DNA from: Clostridia bacterium
Lineage (GTDB): Bacteria > Bacillota > Clostridia > Lachnospirales > Anaerotignaceae
NCBI GenBank assembly: GCA_910575055.1
Contig: CAJTDC010000012.1
Span: 1-64,000, forward strand
Length of the DNA: 64,000 bases
Direction: 5' to 3'
Below are positions 35,988 to 44,312 of the stretch, piece after piece. Below the pieces are notes generated by a model. That model saw only the letters and a program-made list of their open reading frames with translations, did not search any database and was not told where the DNA came from. Every line of letters starts with the position of its first letter. Within the stretch, counting starts at the first letter, position 1. Position numbers and translations under genes: made by a program.

Positions 35988-36917
35988 TTAAGCGTCTTCT
36001 AAACCAAAACTTTGGCTAATTCTTTGGCTTAATACTTCTGCTGCATTATATCCCATACGTTTCTGTCTTTGGTTAATTGCCGCAGACTCACATATTACTG
36101 CTACATTTCTGCCAGGACGTACTGGAATAGAATTACACACTATTTTATTTCCAAGTATGTCAATATATTCCTCTCCTAATCCCAATCTATCATAATCTTT
36201 TTCACTATTCCACATTTCTAAACGTATTACAAGGTCTATACTTTGTGAAATTTTAACAGAACTAACACCAAATAATTCTTTTACATCAATAATACCTATT
36301 CCTCTCAATTCTATAAAATATCGTATCAATTCGGGGCTTGTTCCAATTAAAGTATCATGTGATATTTTTTTGATTTCAACGGCATCATCTGCAACTAATC
36401 TATGTCCTCTTTTGATTAATTCTAATGCAGTTTCACTTTTGCCTATACCACTTTCTCCTATAATCAATATGCCTTCTCCATAAATATCTACTAAAACACC
36501 GTGCATAGTAATACGTTCTGCTAATTGTTCTGTCAGCCAACGTATACATTCTGCCATAAATATACTTGTACCCAATTCTGTCTTTAACAATGGTACTTTA
36601 TACTTTTCTGCAAATTCTATCATTTCTGGAAAAGGTGTCAAATCTCTACATATTATAACACTTGCTACAGAAAAAGAGAAAAATTTTTGTAATATCTCTC
36701 TCCTTTGTTCTTCTTCCAAACGGCTCAAATAACTATGTTCTACTTTTCCAAATATTTGCAGTCTATCATTATCAAAATGTTCATAAAATCCTGTTAACTG
36801 CAATGCTGGACGGTTTACATCACTTTTTGTTAATATTTTATCTTCTAAGTTGACTGACGGTACTAAATTAGTTAAATGAAATTCTTCAGCCAACTTACTT
36901 ATTTTTACTGAATACAT
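35988..36917 (-). CDS. hprK: HPr kinase/phosphorylase
   Basis: Phosphorylates and dephosphorylates the regulatory serine of HPr-like proteins (309 aa). The Walker A motif GESGIGKS (residues 154-161), the upstream HGVLVDIYG with its histidine, and the C-terminal IPVRPGRN signature are intact. The start at 36915-36917 has GGAGG at 8 nt; earlier in-frame ATGs lie upstream of or on that site. Encoded with its likely target, the Crh-like protein. Confidence 0.95.
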   Translation of the reverse strand: MYSVKISKLAEEFHLTNLVPSVNLEDKILTKSDVNRPALQLTGFYEHFDNDRLQIFGKVEHSYLSRLEEEQRREILQKFFSFSVASVIICRDLTPFPEMIEFAEKYKVPLLKTELGTSIFMAECIRWLTEQLAERITMHGVLVDIYGEGILIIGESGIGKSETALELIKRGHRLVADDAVEIKKISHDTLIGTSPELIRYFIELRGIGIIDVKELFGVSSVKISQSIDLVIRLEMWNSEKDYDRLGLGEEYIDILGNKIVCNSIPVRPGRNVAVICESAAINQRQKRMGYNAAEVLSQRISQSFGLEDA

Positions 36918-36996
36918 TTTCATATCCTCCATTATCATAATTACACTTTATCATACATTATTACAACTTCATTTGCAACTTTATCGCAAAATAAAA

Positions 36997-38841
36997 TCAT
37001 ATTCTAAAAAAACGATAAACACTTTCCGCTGATGCTATTGTCATTTGTGGAACTTGTAAAATTTGTTCTACCTCTGCATTTGCAATGGCTTCTATATTTC
37101 CAAAATACTCCATAAGAGCCTTTTTTCTTGCTTTTCCAATATTAGGTATATCGTCTAATACAGAATGTACTGCTTTTTTTTCTCTCAATTTTCTATGATA
37201 TTCTATAGCAAAACGATGTACCTCGTCTTGTATTCTTGTTAACAGTTTAAATCCTTCTGTATGTGTACTCATCAAAATTTCTTGTCCTTTAAAAATCATA
37301 CCTCTTGTTCTATGTTTATCATCTTTTACCATACCACATACAGCAATGTCTATATCAAACTCTTTTAACACTTCTTCTGCTGCCTGAACCTGCAACATTC
37401 CTCCATCCATCAATATTAAATCTGGCAATCTAGCAAAATTTTCTTTTTTTCCTTCTTTTTTTTCTTTTACAGCGTGTTTTATTCTTCTTGTAATCATTTC
37501 TTTCATACTTGCAAAATCATTTGCTCCTATTACTGTTTTTATTTTGAATTTTCTATAATCGCTATATTTTGCTTTTCCATTTTCAAACACTACCATAGCC
37601 CCTACAGACTCAAATCCTTGTGTATTTGAAATGTCATATGCTTCTACTCTTTCTAATTTATATTGCAATCCTAAAGCATTCTGTATTTCTTTCATAGCAC
37701 CCACTGTTCTATTTTCTTCTCTTTTTATTCTCTCTCCTGACTGTTCAAATGAAATCATAGCATTTTTCCACGCTAAATCTACTAGCTTTTGTTTTTCTCC
37801 TTTTTTTGGTACAGTAAATGTCACTTTACTTCCTCTTTTTTCTGTTAAAAATTGCTCTAATAATTCCTTTTCTTCTTCTATTAACTCCTCTTGTAGTATT
37901 ATCTCTTTTGGTACAAATGCAGTGCCACTATAAAATTGTTTTATAAATTCTGTCATTACTTCACTTCTCGTACGATTTTCAACAGAATGCAAATGATATT
38001 GTTCTCTACCTGTCATTTTTCCTCCTCTTATAAAAAACATTTGTGCTAGTCCTTCATTATGTGCTCTTACAAAAGCTGCTACATCACAATCTCCTAATAC
38101 TGTATTTGACATTTTCTGTTTTTCACTAATACTTTTAACACTTATCAATTTATCTCTTAATATGGCAGCTTTTTCAAATTCCATATTTTCAGATGCCTCA
38201 TACATTTCTTTTTCTATTCTCTTTATAATAATTTCGTGTTTTCCATTTATAAATTGCTCTATTTCTGTTATCATTTTATTATAGTCCTGTTGTGTAATTT
38301 TGTTATTACAAGGTGCACAGCATTGCCCAATATGATAATTTAAACAAGGTCTTTCTTTTCCTATTTCCTTTGGCAAACTTTTTTTACATTTTCTAATAGG
38401 CCACAATTTTTGTATCATATCAATGGTTTCTTTTATGGCAAATCCATCTGTAATAGGTCCAAAATATTTCGCTTTATCTTTTTCTATACTTCTTGTAACA
38501 AGTACACGAGGATATGCCTCATCCGTAATTTTAATATAAGGATATGTTTTTCCGTCCTTTAAAAGTATATTATAAAATGGTTTATGTTTTTTTATCAAAT
38601 TACACTCCAAAAGTAATGCTTCTAACTCACTATCTGTTATAATATATTCAAACTCCTTAATGTGCTGTACCATTGTTTGTACTTTTGGTGTATGATTTCT
38701 ATTATTTTGAAAATACTGTCTGACACGATTTTTTAAATTGATTGCTTTTCCTACATATATAATTTGCTCTTTTTCATCTTTCATTAAATATACACCAGGC
38801 TTTTGAGGAATTTTTTTCAATTCTTGCTCTATATCAAACAT
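36997..38841 (-). CDS. uvrC: Excinuclease ABC subunit C
   Basis: Makes both incisions in nucleotide excision repair (614 aa). The domains in order are an N-terminal GIY-YIG nuclease (GVYLMKDEKEQIIYVGKA), a cysteine-rich region, a UVR UvrB-binding motif near residue 205, an RNase H-like nuclease (DISNTQGFESVGAMVVFENG), and C-terminal helix-hairpin-helix repeats. It is the first gene of the operon that continues with hprK. Confidence 0.97.
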   Translation of the reverse strand: MFDIEQELKKIPQKPGVYLMKDEKEQIIYVGKAINLKNRVRQYFQNNRNHTPKVQTMVQHIKEFEYIITDSELEALLLECNLIKKHKPFYNILLKDGKTYPYIKITDEAYPRVLVTRSIEKDKAKYFGPITDGFAIKETIDMIQKLWPIRKCKKSLPKEIGKERPCLNYHIGQCCAPCNNKITQQDYNKMITEIEQFINGKHEIIIKRIEKEMYEASENMEFEKAAILRDKLISVKSISEKQKMSNTVLGDCDVAAFVRAHNEGLAQMFFIRGGKMTGREQYHLHSVENRTRSEVMTEFIKQFYSGTAFVPKEIILQEELIEEEKELLEQFLTEKRGSKVTFTVPKKGEKQKLVDLAWKNAMISFEQSGERIKREENRTVGAMKEIQNALGLQYKLERVEAYDISNTQGFESVGAMVVFENGKAKYSDYRKFKIKTVIGANDFASMKEMITRRIKHAVKEKKEGKKENFARLPDLILMDGGMLQVQAAEEVLKEFDIDIAVCGMVKDDKHRTRGMIFKGQEILMSTHTEGFKLLTRIQDEVHRFAIEYHRKLREKKAVHSVLDDIPNIGKARKKALMEYFGNIEAIANAEVEQILQVPQMTIASAESVYRFFRI

Positions 38842-38884
38842 TTTTTTACACTCCTTAAAAATTTTTTAAGTATTTCACAATAGA

Positions 38885-38913
38885 ATGACGAAAAATTATT
38901 TTTCCGCTATAAT
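38885..38913 (+). promoter_or_regulatory. Promoter of the YdcF-like gene
   Basis: A perfect -10 TATAAT (38908-38913) has ATGACG (38885-38890) 17 bp upstream, 45 nt before the start codon. Confidence 0.5.
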
Positions 38914-38957
38914 ATAAAGAATATCATAAAATTTTAACGAACGAAAGGATAGTATCT

Positions 38958-39740
38958 ATGAAAAAAAAACTACAGAAAAAAATCCCTCTTTTTTTTAAAA
39001 TATTAGGTGCATCTGGCATATTAGACTGTTTATCTATATCGCTGGTTTCTAATTTCAATTTTGGAACACTTTTTCCTGGTGGTATGGGTTGTATATTTCT
39101 TATATATGGCTGTTTTTATCAAAAGTTAAACAACTGGGGAAAATCTGGTTTTGGCAAAATTTTTATGAAAACAGCAAAAATTGGTTTTTGTTTTTTCTTT
39201 ATCAGTTTTTTCATTATTACCTCTATTGTCATACAAAATGGTGCAAAAACTCCTGATAAAAATGCAGATGCTATTATTGTGCTTGGTGCTGCACTTCACG
39301 GTTGGACTGTTAGTCCTGCACTAGCTCAACGTTTGGACACCGCAAAACAATACTGGGATGAAAATGATGTATCTTATATTGTTGTTACAGGTTCTCAAGG
39401 CCCTCAGGAGGACAGAACAGAAGCAGAAGCTATGAAAGAATATCTTGTAACAAAAGGTGTTCCTGCTGATGCCATACTAATAGAAGACAAAGCACACAAT
39501 ACAAGACAAAATTTTACTTATTCTAAACAAATATTAGACAATATTTATCAAAATAAAAAATATCGTATTGTTTATGTTACCAATTATTTTCATACATTTC
39601 GTGCGGGTCTTCTTGCAGAAAAAATTGGCTTTGATGCACAAGGCTTAGGTGCTCCTGTTACATTTTATATGCTTCCTAACTACTATATCAGAGAATATTT
39701 TTCTGTGATAAAATATTTCCTATTAGACAGTCATACTTAA
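38958..39740 (+). CDS. YdcF/SanA-like (DUF218) membrane protein
   Basis: A 260-residue protein with three hydrophobic segments in the first ~95 residues (about 11-30, 33-50 and 73-95). A DUF218 domain follows, with ADAIIVLGAALHG, YIVVTGSQGPQEDRTEAEAM and HNTRQNFTYS, ending at RIVYVTNYFHTFRAGLLA. Family members such as SanA and YdcF are linked to envelope barrier function, but their biochemistry is unclear. Isolated plus-strand gene divergent from uvrC and convergent with the NSS transporter gene. Confidence 0.85.
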   Translation: MKKKLQKKIPLFFKILGASGILDCLSISLVSNFNFGTLFPGGMGCIFLIYGCFYQKLNNWGKSGFGKIFMKTAKIGFCFFFISFFIITSIVIQNGAKTPDKNADAIIVLGAALHGWTVSPALAQRLDTAKQYWDENDVSYIVVTGSQGPQEDRTEAEAMKEYLVTKGVPADAILIEDKAHNTRQNFTYSKQILDNIYQNKKYRIVYVTNYFHTFRAGLLAEKIGFDAQGLGAPVTFYMLPNYYIREYFSVIKYFLLDSHT

Positions 39741-39746
39741 ATATAA

Positions 39747-39789
39747 AAAAGGGATATTCCTTTTTTATTAAAATTGGAATATCCCTTTT
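39747..39789. terminator. Bidirectional terminator between the YdcF-like and NSS genes
   Basis: A 14-bp perfect stem (39747-39760 with 39776-39789, arm AAAAGGGATATTCC) lies between convergent stop codons with T-rich flanks on both strands. Confidence 0.9.
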
Positions 39790-39801
39790 ATTATAATATT
39801 A

Positions 39802-41118
39802 TTAGCCTATACCACCATATATAATACTTAATATTACAACGATTGCAGCTAAAAATACATAAAAATATTTTGCTATCCAGAAAAAAACATTTCCAAGTGG
39901 TTTTTCTCTGCCTGTATTTAATTCTTTTTCAATATTCTCTTTTCCTAATACCCAATAAATCATAATAGCACCTAATACTGCTCCTATAGGCACAACATAT
40001 ATTGTAATCATATCCATCCATTGTCCCATATAAGGCTCATATTCCAAAAATAAACCTACCGCAAATACAAGCACTCCTATTAGTACAACAGAAAATTTCC
40101 TTTTGAAATTTGTTCTGCTTTGTACTGCCTCACTACAAACTTCAAACATATTGATAAGAGAAGTAATCCCTGCAAACAATACTGATGCAAAGAAAAATGC
40201 TCCAAAAAGCTGCCCCATAGGCATTTTTGAAAATATTTTTGGTATGGTAATAAACATAAGAGGAGGGCCAGAAGCTGGGTCCATACCAAAAGCAAATACT
40301 GCTGGAATAATGGCAAAACCTGCAAGCATTGCTGCACAAGTATCTAATACTGCTGTCATAATTGCCGAATGTACTATATTTTCTTTTTTATTTAAATAAC
40401 TACCATATATTATCATACCAGAGCCTGTGATAGACAATGAAAAAAAGGCTTGTCCCATTGCCATAATCCACGTTTCTGGTTTTAGTAAATATTCCCATCT
40501 TGGAATTAAAAGATATTTATATCCTTCTATTGCTCCTGGTAAAAATGCTACTCTTACTGCTAATATAATAAATAAAATATAAAATGCTGGCATCATAATT
40601 TTACTTACTCTTTCAATGCCTGTAATAATTCCTGTCATTAAAGCAATTACAGCAATCAGTATTACAATAATATGCCACGGAACACTGCCAAAAGCACCTG
40701 TGATTTGTCCAAAATATTCAGAGGACTCTATACTTAACATTTCTCCTGTAATAGAACCAATTAAAAAACGTAATACCCACCCAACAATAATTGCATAACC
40801 AATGGCAATACCAAGAGAACCAATTAAAGGAATTGCACCTAATATTGCTCCCCCTTTTTTTGCTCTTGTTTTCATAGCATATTCATAAGAACCTATAGGA
40901 CCTGTACCTGTTAAACGCCCAAAAGCAAACTCTCCTGAAAGTCCTACCGCTCCAAATAATGCAATAAAAAAAATATAAGGCAATAAAAAAGCTGCTCCTC
41001 CATATGCTCCAAGACGATAAGGAAACATCCATATATTTCCCATACCAACTGCTGAGCCAACAGAGGCAAGCACAAAGCCTAATCTGTTTGTAAATGTAGT
41101 TTTTGTTCCTTCCTTCAT
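39802..41118 (-). CDS. Sodium-dependent transporter of the neurotransmitter:sodium symporter (NSS) family
   Basis: A 438-residue membrane protein with 11 or so spans. The N-terminal NRLGFVLASVGSAVGMGNIWMFPY is the unmistakable NSS TM1 signature with the unwound sodium/substrate site, and GGAAFLLPY marks TM2. Bacterial relatives (LeuT, MhsT, TnaT) import amino acids, so amino-acid uptake is the likely job; the substrate cannot be read. It has its own promoter, with a 23-bp palindrome just downstream of the -10 box that looks like an operator. Confidence 0.93.
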   Translation of the reverse strand: MKEGTKTTFTNRLGFVLASVGSAVGMGNIWMFPYRLGAYGGAAFLLPYIFFIALFGAVGLSGEFAFGRLTGTGPIGSYEYAMKTRAKKGGAILGAIPLIGSLGIAIGYAIIVGWVLRFLIGSITGEMLSIESSEYFGQITGAFGSVPWHIIVILIAVIALMTGIITGIERVSKIMMPAFYILFIILAVRVAFLPGAIEGYKYLLIPRWEYLLKPETWIMAMGQAFFSLSITGSGMIIYGSYLNKKENIVHSAIMTAVLDTCAAMLAGFAIIPAVFAFGMDPASGPPLMFITIPKIFSKMPMGQLFGAFFFASVLFAGITSLINMFEVCSEAVQSRTNFKRKFSVVLIGVLVFAVGLFLEYEPYMGQWMDMITIYVVPIGAVLGAIMIYWVLGKENIEKELNTGREKPLGNVFFWIAKYFYVFLAAIVVILSIIYGGIG

Positions 41119-41184
41119 TTTTGCACCTCTACTCCTTTATTATTTTTGTCATAAATAGGGATAATCACGACAAATGCTTTTTTC

Positions 41185-41207
41185 CTTTAAAGTGTGACAC
41201 TTTAAAG
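41185..41207 (-). promoter_or_regulatory. Perfect 23-bp palindrome, candidate operator of the NSS gene
   Basis: Arms CTTTAAAGTGT (41185-41195) and ACACTTTAAAG (41197-41207) flank a single central base. It starts 9 nt downstream of the -10 box, so a protein bound there would block or shape initiation. It is unlikely to be a terminator because no T-run follows on the minus strand. Confidence 0.6.
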
Positions 41208-41216
41208 CGTATAAGT

Positions 41217-41245
41217 ATTGTATTCTTTTTTTTACATTACTGCAA
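41217..41245 (-). promoter_or_regulatory. Promoter of the NSS transporter gene
   Basis: On the minus strand TTGCAG (41240-41245) and TACAAT (41217-41222) are 17 bp apart. The leader to the start codon is about 90 nt and contains the palindrome at 41185-41207. Confidence 0.6.
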
Positions 41246-41389
41246 TGTGAAAAATAACCTATTTTTGTTAAAAAAATTATAGTATTTTACTGTTATTATT
41301 TTACAATTTTATTATTTTTATAATCTCTTTCACAAAATATAGTGTATCGTGCATTGTATTTTTGTCAATATTGAATATAATAAAAATGG

Positions 41390-41410
41390 CGAAGAATGTA
41401 AAATTCTTCG
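41390..41410 (-). terminator. Terminator of the DUF5662 gene
   Basis: An 8-bp stem (CGAAGAAT with ATTCTTCG) around a 5-nt loop is followed on the minus strand by CCATTTTTATT. Between here and the NSS promoter nothing else is recognisable. Confidence 0.8.
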
Positions 41411-41419
41411 TCAAAATTA

Positions 41420-41986
41420 CTACTTTTTTATAAAAAATTTTTTTAATTTTCTTTTTCTTTGTTGTTTGATTACCTTTCTAGCATAACACAATGCTTTTTG
41501 TTCTCCTTGTTCTGCCAAAATATGCAAAAGTTTCTCAAGCAGTTTTTGAGAAGAAGGATACATTATATGATATGCTTTACTATTCTCATAATAAATGAGA
41601 GGACTTTCTTGTGTATAATTTTCTTTTTGATATGTTTTACAAGCTGCAATTCTATCTAAAAACATCTCTACTACATAACACACAGGCATTTTCATACCTA
41701 TAAAAATAGGGTCTTTTTTTCCGCTGTAATCTAACCAATATTCAAAATGATGTTTATTTCTTCCTTTGTGATGGAGCCAAGAAGAAGAATATCCTTTTTT
41801 TTCTTTTTCTGCATTATTGGGGCTTCTTGTACCTTGATAATATTTTGCACCAATCAAAAATTCTGTAGGAGCATATTTTGACAAATCATGCAGCAAACCC
41901 TGACGATACAATCCTACTGAAAAACAATATTTCATAACAATTAATTTATGTTTTGTAATGGTACTAAAATGTTTTATCCATTTCAT
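41420..41986 (-). CDS. DUF5662 family protein
   Basis: A 188-residue, strongly basic protein without signal or membrane segments. Histidine/aspartate-rich segments (LLHDLSKYAPTEF, SWLHHKGRNKHHFEYW) look like a metal-binding helical site, reminiscent of HD-type proteins. It matches what I recall of DUF5662, whose function is not established. The C-terminal tail is lysine/arginine-rich. It has its own promoter just after sigG and its own terminator. Confidence 0.7.
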   Translation of the reverse strand: MKWIKHFSTITKHKLIVMKYCFSVGLYRQGLLHDLSKYAPTEFLIGAKYYQGTRSPNNAEKEKKGYSSSWLHHKGRNKHHFEYWLDYSGKKDPIFIGMKMPVCYVVEMFLDRIAACKTYQKENYTQESPLIYYENSKAYHIMYPSSQKLLEKLLHILAEQGEQKALCYARKVIKQQRKRKLKKFFIKK

Positions 41987-42014
41987 AAAACCGCTCTCCT
42001 TTTTTTATTTTATT

Positions 42015-42044
42015 AGCATACCATATTTTTGCTAATTATTTCAA
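42015..42044 (-). promoter_or_regulatory. Promoter of the DUF5662 gene
   Basis: On the minus strand TTGAAA (42039-42044) and TATGCT (42015-42020) are 18 bp apart, about 30 nt before the start codon. Confidence 0.5.
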
Positions 42045-42058
42045 GCGGCTTAATACAA

Positions 42059-42829
42059 TTACATATATTTTCTCATATGACGCAATGCACTTTTTTCTAA
42101 GCGAGACACTTGTGCCTGACTAATACCAATTTCTGTACTTACTTCTGTTTGTGTTTTTCCTTGAAAAAATCTAAGATTAACTATTCTTTTTTCTCTTTCT
42201 GTCAATCTTTCTATTGCTTCACTTAGAGAAATATTTTCCAGCCAAAGGCTATCTCCATTTTTTTCATCACTAACTTGGTCCATTACAAAAAGGGTATCTC
42301 CTCCATCGTGATACACAGGCTCAAAAAGCGAAATAGGATCTTGTATGGCATCTAACGCCATTACAACATTTTCTTTTGGCATGCCCAATTCTTTGGCAAT
42401 TTCTTCAATCGCTGGTTCTTTTGATTTTTCTGCTGTCAATCTTTCTTTTATTTGTAATGCCTTATATGCAGTATCTCTTAAAGAACGACTTACTCGTATA
42501 GGATTATTGTCCCTCAAATACCTTCTTACTTCCCCTATAATCATAGGTACTGCATAAGTAGAGAATTTTACGCCTTGTGTTACATCAAAGTTGTCTATCG
42601 CTTTCATAAGCCCTATACAACCTACTTGAAACAAATCGTCCATATATTCCCCTCTATTAGAAAAACGTTGTATCACACTCAAAACTAAACGTAAATTGCC
42701 ATAAATATATTGTTGTCTTGCTTCTTTATCACCTTGTAATATCTTTTGAAATAATATTTCTTTTTCTTCATTTTTTAAAATGGGCAGTTTTGAAGTATTC
42801 ACGCCGCATATTTCAACTTTGTTGACCAT
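42059..42829 (-). CDS. sigG: Forespore sigma factor G
   Basis: A sigma-70-family sporulation factor of 256 aa for late forespore transcription. The opening NKVEICGVNTSKLPIL is specific to SigG, followed by region 2 (DLFQVGCIGLMKAIDNFD), region 3, and region 4 (TQTEVSTEIGISQAQVSRLEKSAL). The ATG has GGAGG at 8 nt. About 60 nt upstream, GTATA is followed 14 nt later by GGAAATCATT, loosely like a sigma-F promoter but with too short a spacer, so I do not call it. Unlike in Bacillus, sigG is separated from sigE here by other genes. Confidence 0.95.
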   Translation of the reverse strand: MVNKVEICGVNTSKLPILKNEEKEILFQKILQGDKEARQQYIYGNLRLVLSVIQRFSNRGEYMDDLFQVGCIGLMKAIDNFDVTQGVKFSTYAVPMIIGEVRRYLRDNNPIRVSRSLRDTAYKALQIKERLTAEKSKEPAIEEIAKELGMPKENVVMALDAIQDPISLFEPVYHDGGDTLFVMDQVSDEKNGDSLWLENISLSEAIERLTEREKRIVNLRFFQGKTQTEVSTEIGISQAQVSRLEKSALRHMRKYM

Positions 42830-42952
42830 TTCTCATGCCTCCTCTTATCTTTTCATTAAAAATGATTTCCAGAGAAGGAAATTTTATACCCAACAAAGCC
42901 TGCCATAATATAACAGCCGTTTCTAAATCCAAAAATAGTACAAAATTTTATA

Positions 42953-42981
42953 GTATAAAACCACTATTTTTTTACATACTA
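42953..42981 (+). promoter_or_regulatory. Possible sigma-G-type promoter of the 56-codon gene
   Basis: GTATA (42953-42957) and CATACTA (42975-42981) are 17 bp apart. This fits the B. subtilis sigma-G pattern as I remember it (G-H-A-T-R, 17-18 bp, C-A-T-W-H-T-A). The same stretch contains TATAAT, so a weak sigma-A promoter cannot be excluded. Confidence 0.4.
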
Positions 42982-43057
42982 TAATAACAAATACTACAAA
43001 ACAAAAAATATAACTACATTTACCACATAATAAATTGTAGTCGGGAGGTATACTATT

Positions 43058-43228
43058 ATGCTTATTATGCGTCAAGACGGAGGCATTGTATCTGCTCAAA
43101 ATGAAAAAAATAGTACCATATTTAAAAAAACAATTTCTCACGGAGGAATACAACAAACCATTAAACAACAAAACGGCAATTTTATTAACTATGATTATGA
43201 ATTAATACACCATATGGATTTATTATAG
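43058..43228 (+). CDS. 56-residue protein of unknown function, divergent from sigG
   Basis: A complete small frame (ATG 43058-43060, TAG 43226-43228) with a strong GGGAGG site 9 nt upstream, a promoter-like region, and a terminator 14 nt after the stop. The product is polar, rich in Gln, Asn, Ile and His, with no cysteine and no membrane segment. It does not resemble the alpha/beta or gamma small acid-soluble spore proteins. Its position back to back with sigG and the sigma-G-like promoter suggest forespore expression, but this is inference. Confidence 0.6.
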   Translation: MLIMRQDGGIVSAQNEKNSTIFKKTISHGGIQQTIKQQNGNFINYDYELIHHMDLL

Positions 43229-43241
43229 TATTACAAAAACA

Positions 43242-43270
43242 AAAAGGAGCATTTTTTTAATACTCCTTTT
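43242..43270. terminator. Bidirectional terminator between the 56-codon gene and the 126-residue gene
   Basis: An 8-bp stem (AAAAGGAG at 43242-43249 with its complement at 43263-43270) has T-rich sequence on both sides. Confidence 0.7.
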
Positions 43271-43299
43271 TATACATCAAATAAAATCTATTTATTTTT

Positions 43300-43680
43300 T
43301 TAGTTTTCTAAGCATAACTGATAAAAATCATATCCATAACTATCAGGAGCAATACCAATAGTATCCAATAACTCATTCACACCTTCTTCCATTAGTATAT
43401 GATAAGCATTATGATAAGCATATAATTGTTCCGCTTTTTGTATCATTTCTGTATATAGTTCTACTATTGTTTTTGTTGCTGTTTCATATGTTATTGTTTT
43501 ATATGCTTCTTGTTTTATAATCTCTTTTAACTGTACTAATGTGTATCCCCATTGTTTTTCTAATGTTTCTAATTCCTTTTTAGCATCTTTACCTAACTGC
43601 ACTAATTTTGCAAAGTCTTCATGTGTTGCTTTAACACAGCGAATTGTTTTTATTTTACCATCAGCTGTAATATTTTCCAC
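43300..43680 (-). CDS. Uncharacterised 126-residue protein
   Basis: A soluble, mostly helical, Lys/Glu-rich protein that I do not recognise. Features are a heptad-like stretch at about residues 25-60 (LGKDAKKELETLEKQW), an alanine/tyrosine-rich helix near 80-95, and an acidic C-terminus (DSYGYDFYQLCLEN). The start is the GTG at 43678-43680 with GGGGG 7 nt upstream. It has its own strong sigma-A-type promoter. Its location between sigE and sigG may be incidental. Confidence 0.7.
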   Translation of the reverse strand: MENITADGKIKTIRCVKATHEDFAKLVQLGKDAKKELETLEKQWGYTLVQLKEIIKQEAYKTITYETATKTIVELYTEMIQKAEQLYAYHNAYHILMEEGVNELLDTIGIAPDSYGYDFYQLCLEN

Positions 43681-43718
43681 AATAACGCCCCCTTTTAAAT
43701 TGTTTTTGTACTACTTTA

Positions 43719-43747
43719 ACAATACAAAATTTTAATAAAAAGGTCAA
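43719..43747 (-). promoter_or_regulatory. Promoter of the 126-residue protein gene
   Basis: On the minus strand TTGACC (43742-43747) and TATTGT (43719-43724) are 17 bp apart, about 40 nt before the GTG start. Confidence 0.65.
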
Positions 43748-43762
43748 CTATTTTTTAAAATA

Positions 43763-44215
43763 TTATTTTTCTTCTTCCCATTTCATATGAAAAATAGTAA
43801 ATGAATTTGCTGTATTATTTGCCTTAGAACAACAAAAAACAGTAAATCCCATACGTTTATAAAATTCAAGAGCCTTTATATTTTGTTCGCTTACATCTAC
43901 CCACATAGCATTATAATTTTTTATAGCAAAAAGCAAAAGAGCTTTTCCAACACCTATCCCCAAAAATTCGGGTTTTACAAAAAGCATTTCTATTTTTTTA
44001 TTTTCTATTGCAACAAAGCCCATAATTGTATTATTTTTTTCTTTTGCAATGAGAAGCGTTTGCATATTTTTAATTGCTAATTTTGCCAATGGACGTAATT
44101 TTGCAATATTTTCTTCTTTTAAAAAGGAATTTGTTTTTCTAACAGCATCTTCCCAAATTAAAATCAAATCCTCTGCTATTAATTTTTTGTTTGCTGTTAC
44201 TTTTTCTAAAATCAT
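43763..44215 (-). CDS. GNAT family N-acetyltransferase
   Basis: A 150-residue acetyltransferase with the acetyl-CoA-binding motif in MLFVKPEFLGIGVGKALL (Q/RxxGxG-type, here FLGIGVG). The downstream VDVSEQNIKALEFYKRMGF motif is typical of YjaB/YafP-like GNATs. The start is the ATG at 44213-44215 with AAGGAA 6 nt upstream; a TTG two codons earlier is less likely. It has its own near-consensus promoter at the end of sigE, so it is not strictly part of the sporulation operon. Substrate unknown. Confidence 0.85.
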   Translation of the reverse strand: MILEKVTANKKLIAEDLILIWEDAVRKTNSFLKEENIAKLRPLAKLAIKNMQTLLIAKEKNNTIMGFVAIENKKIEMLFVKPEFLGIGVGKALLLFAIKNYNAMWVDVSEQNIKALEFYKRMGFTVFCCSKANNTANSFTIFHMKWEEEK

Positions 44216-44282
44216 AAGCAATTCCTTTCTTTGTATTAAAATAGCAAAACATTGATATTATAATAAAGTATCCTTTTTTATC

Positions 44283-44311
44283 ATTATATGCCTTGTTTTA
44301 ACAGCTGTCAA
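44283..44311 (-). promoter_or_regulatory. Consensus sigma-A promoter of the acetyltransferase gene
   Basis: On the minus strand TTGACA (44306-44311) and TATAAT (44283-44288), both perfect, are 17 bp apart, starting 2 nt after the sigE stop codon. Confidence 0.8.
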
Positions 44312-44312
44312 A

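Noticed and set aside
42830-42900. Sigma-F promoter of sigG
   Set aside because: GTATA and a GGAAATCATT word are present, but the spacer is 14 bp instead of about 16 and one key position differs.
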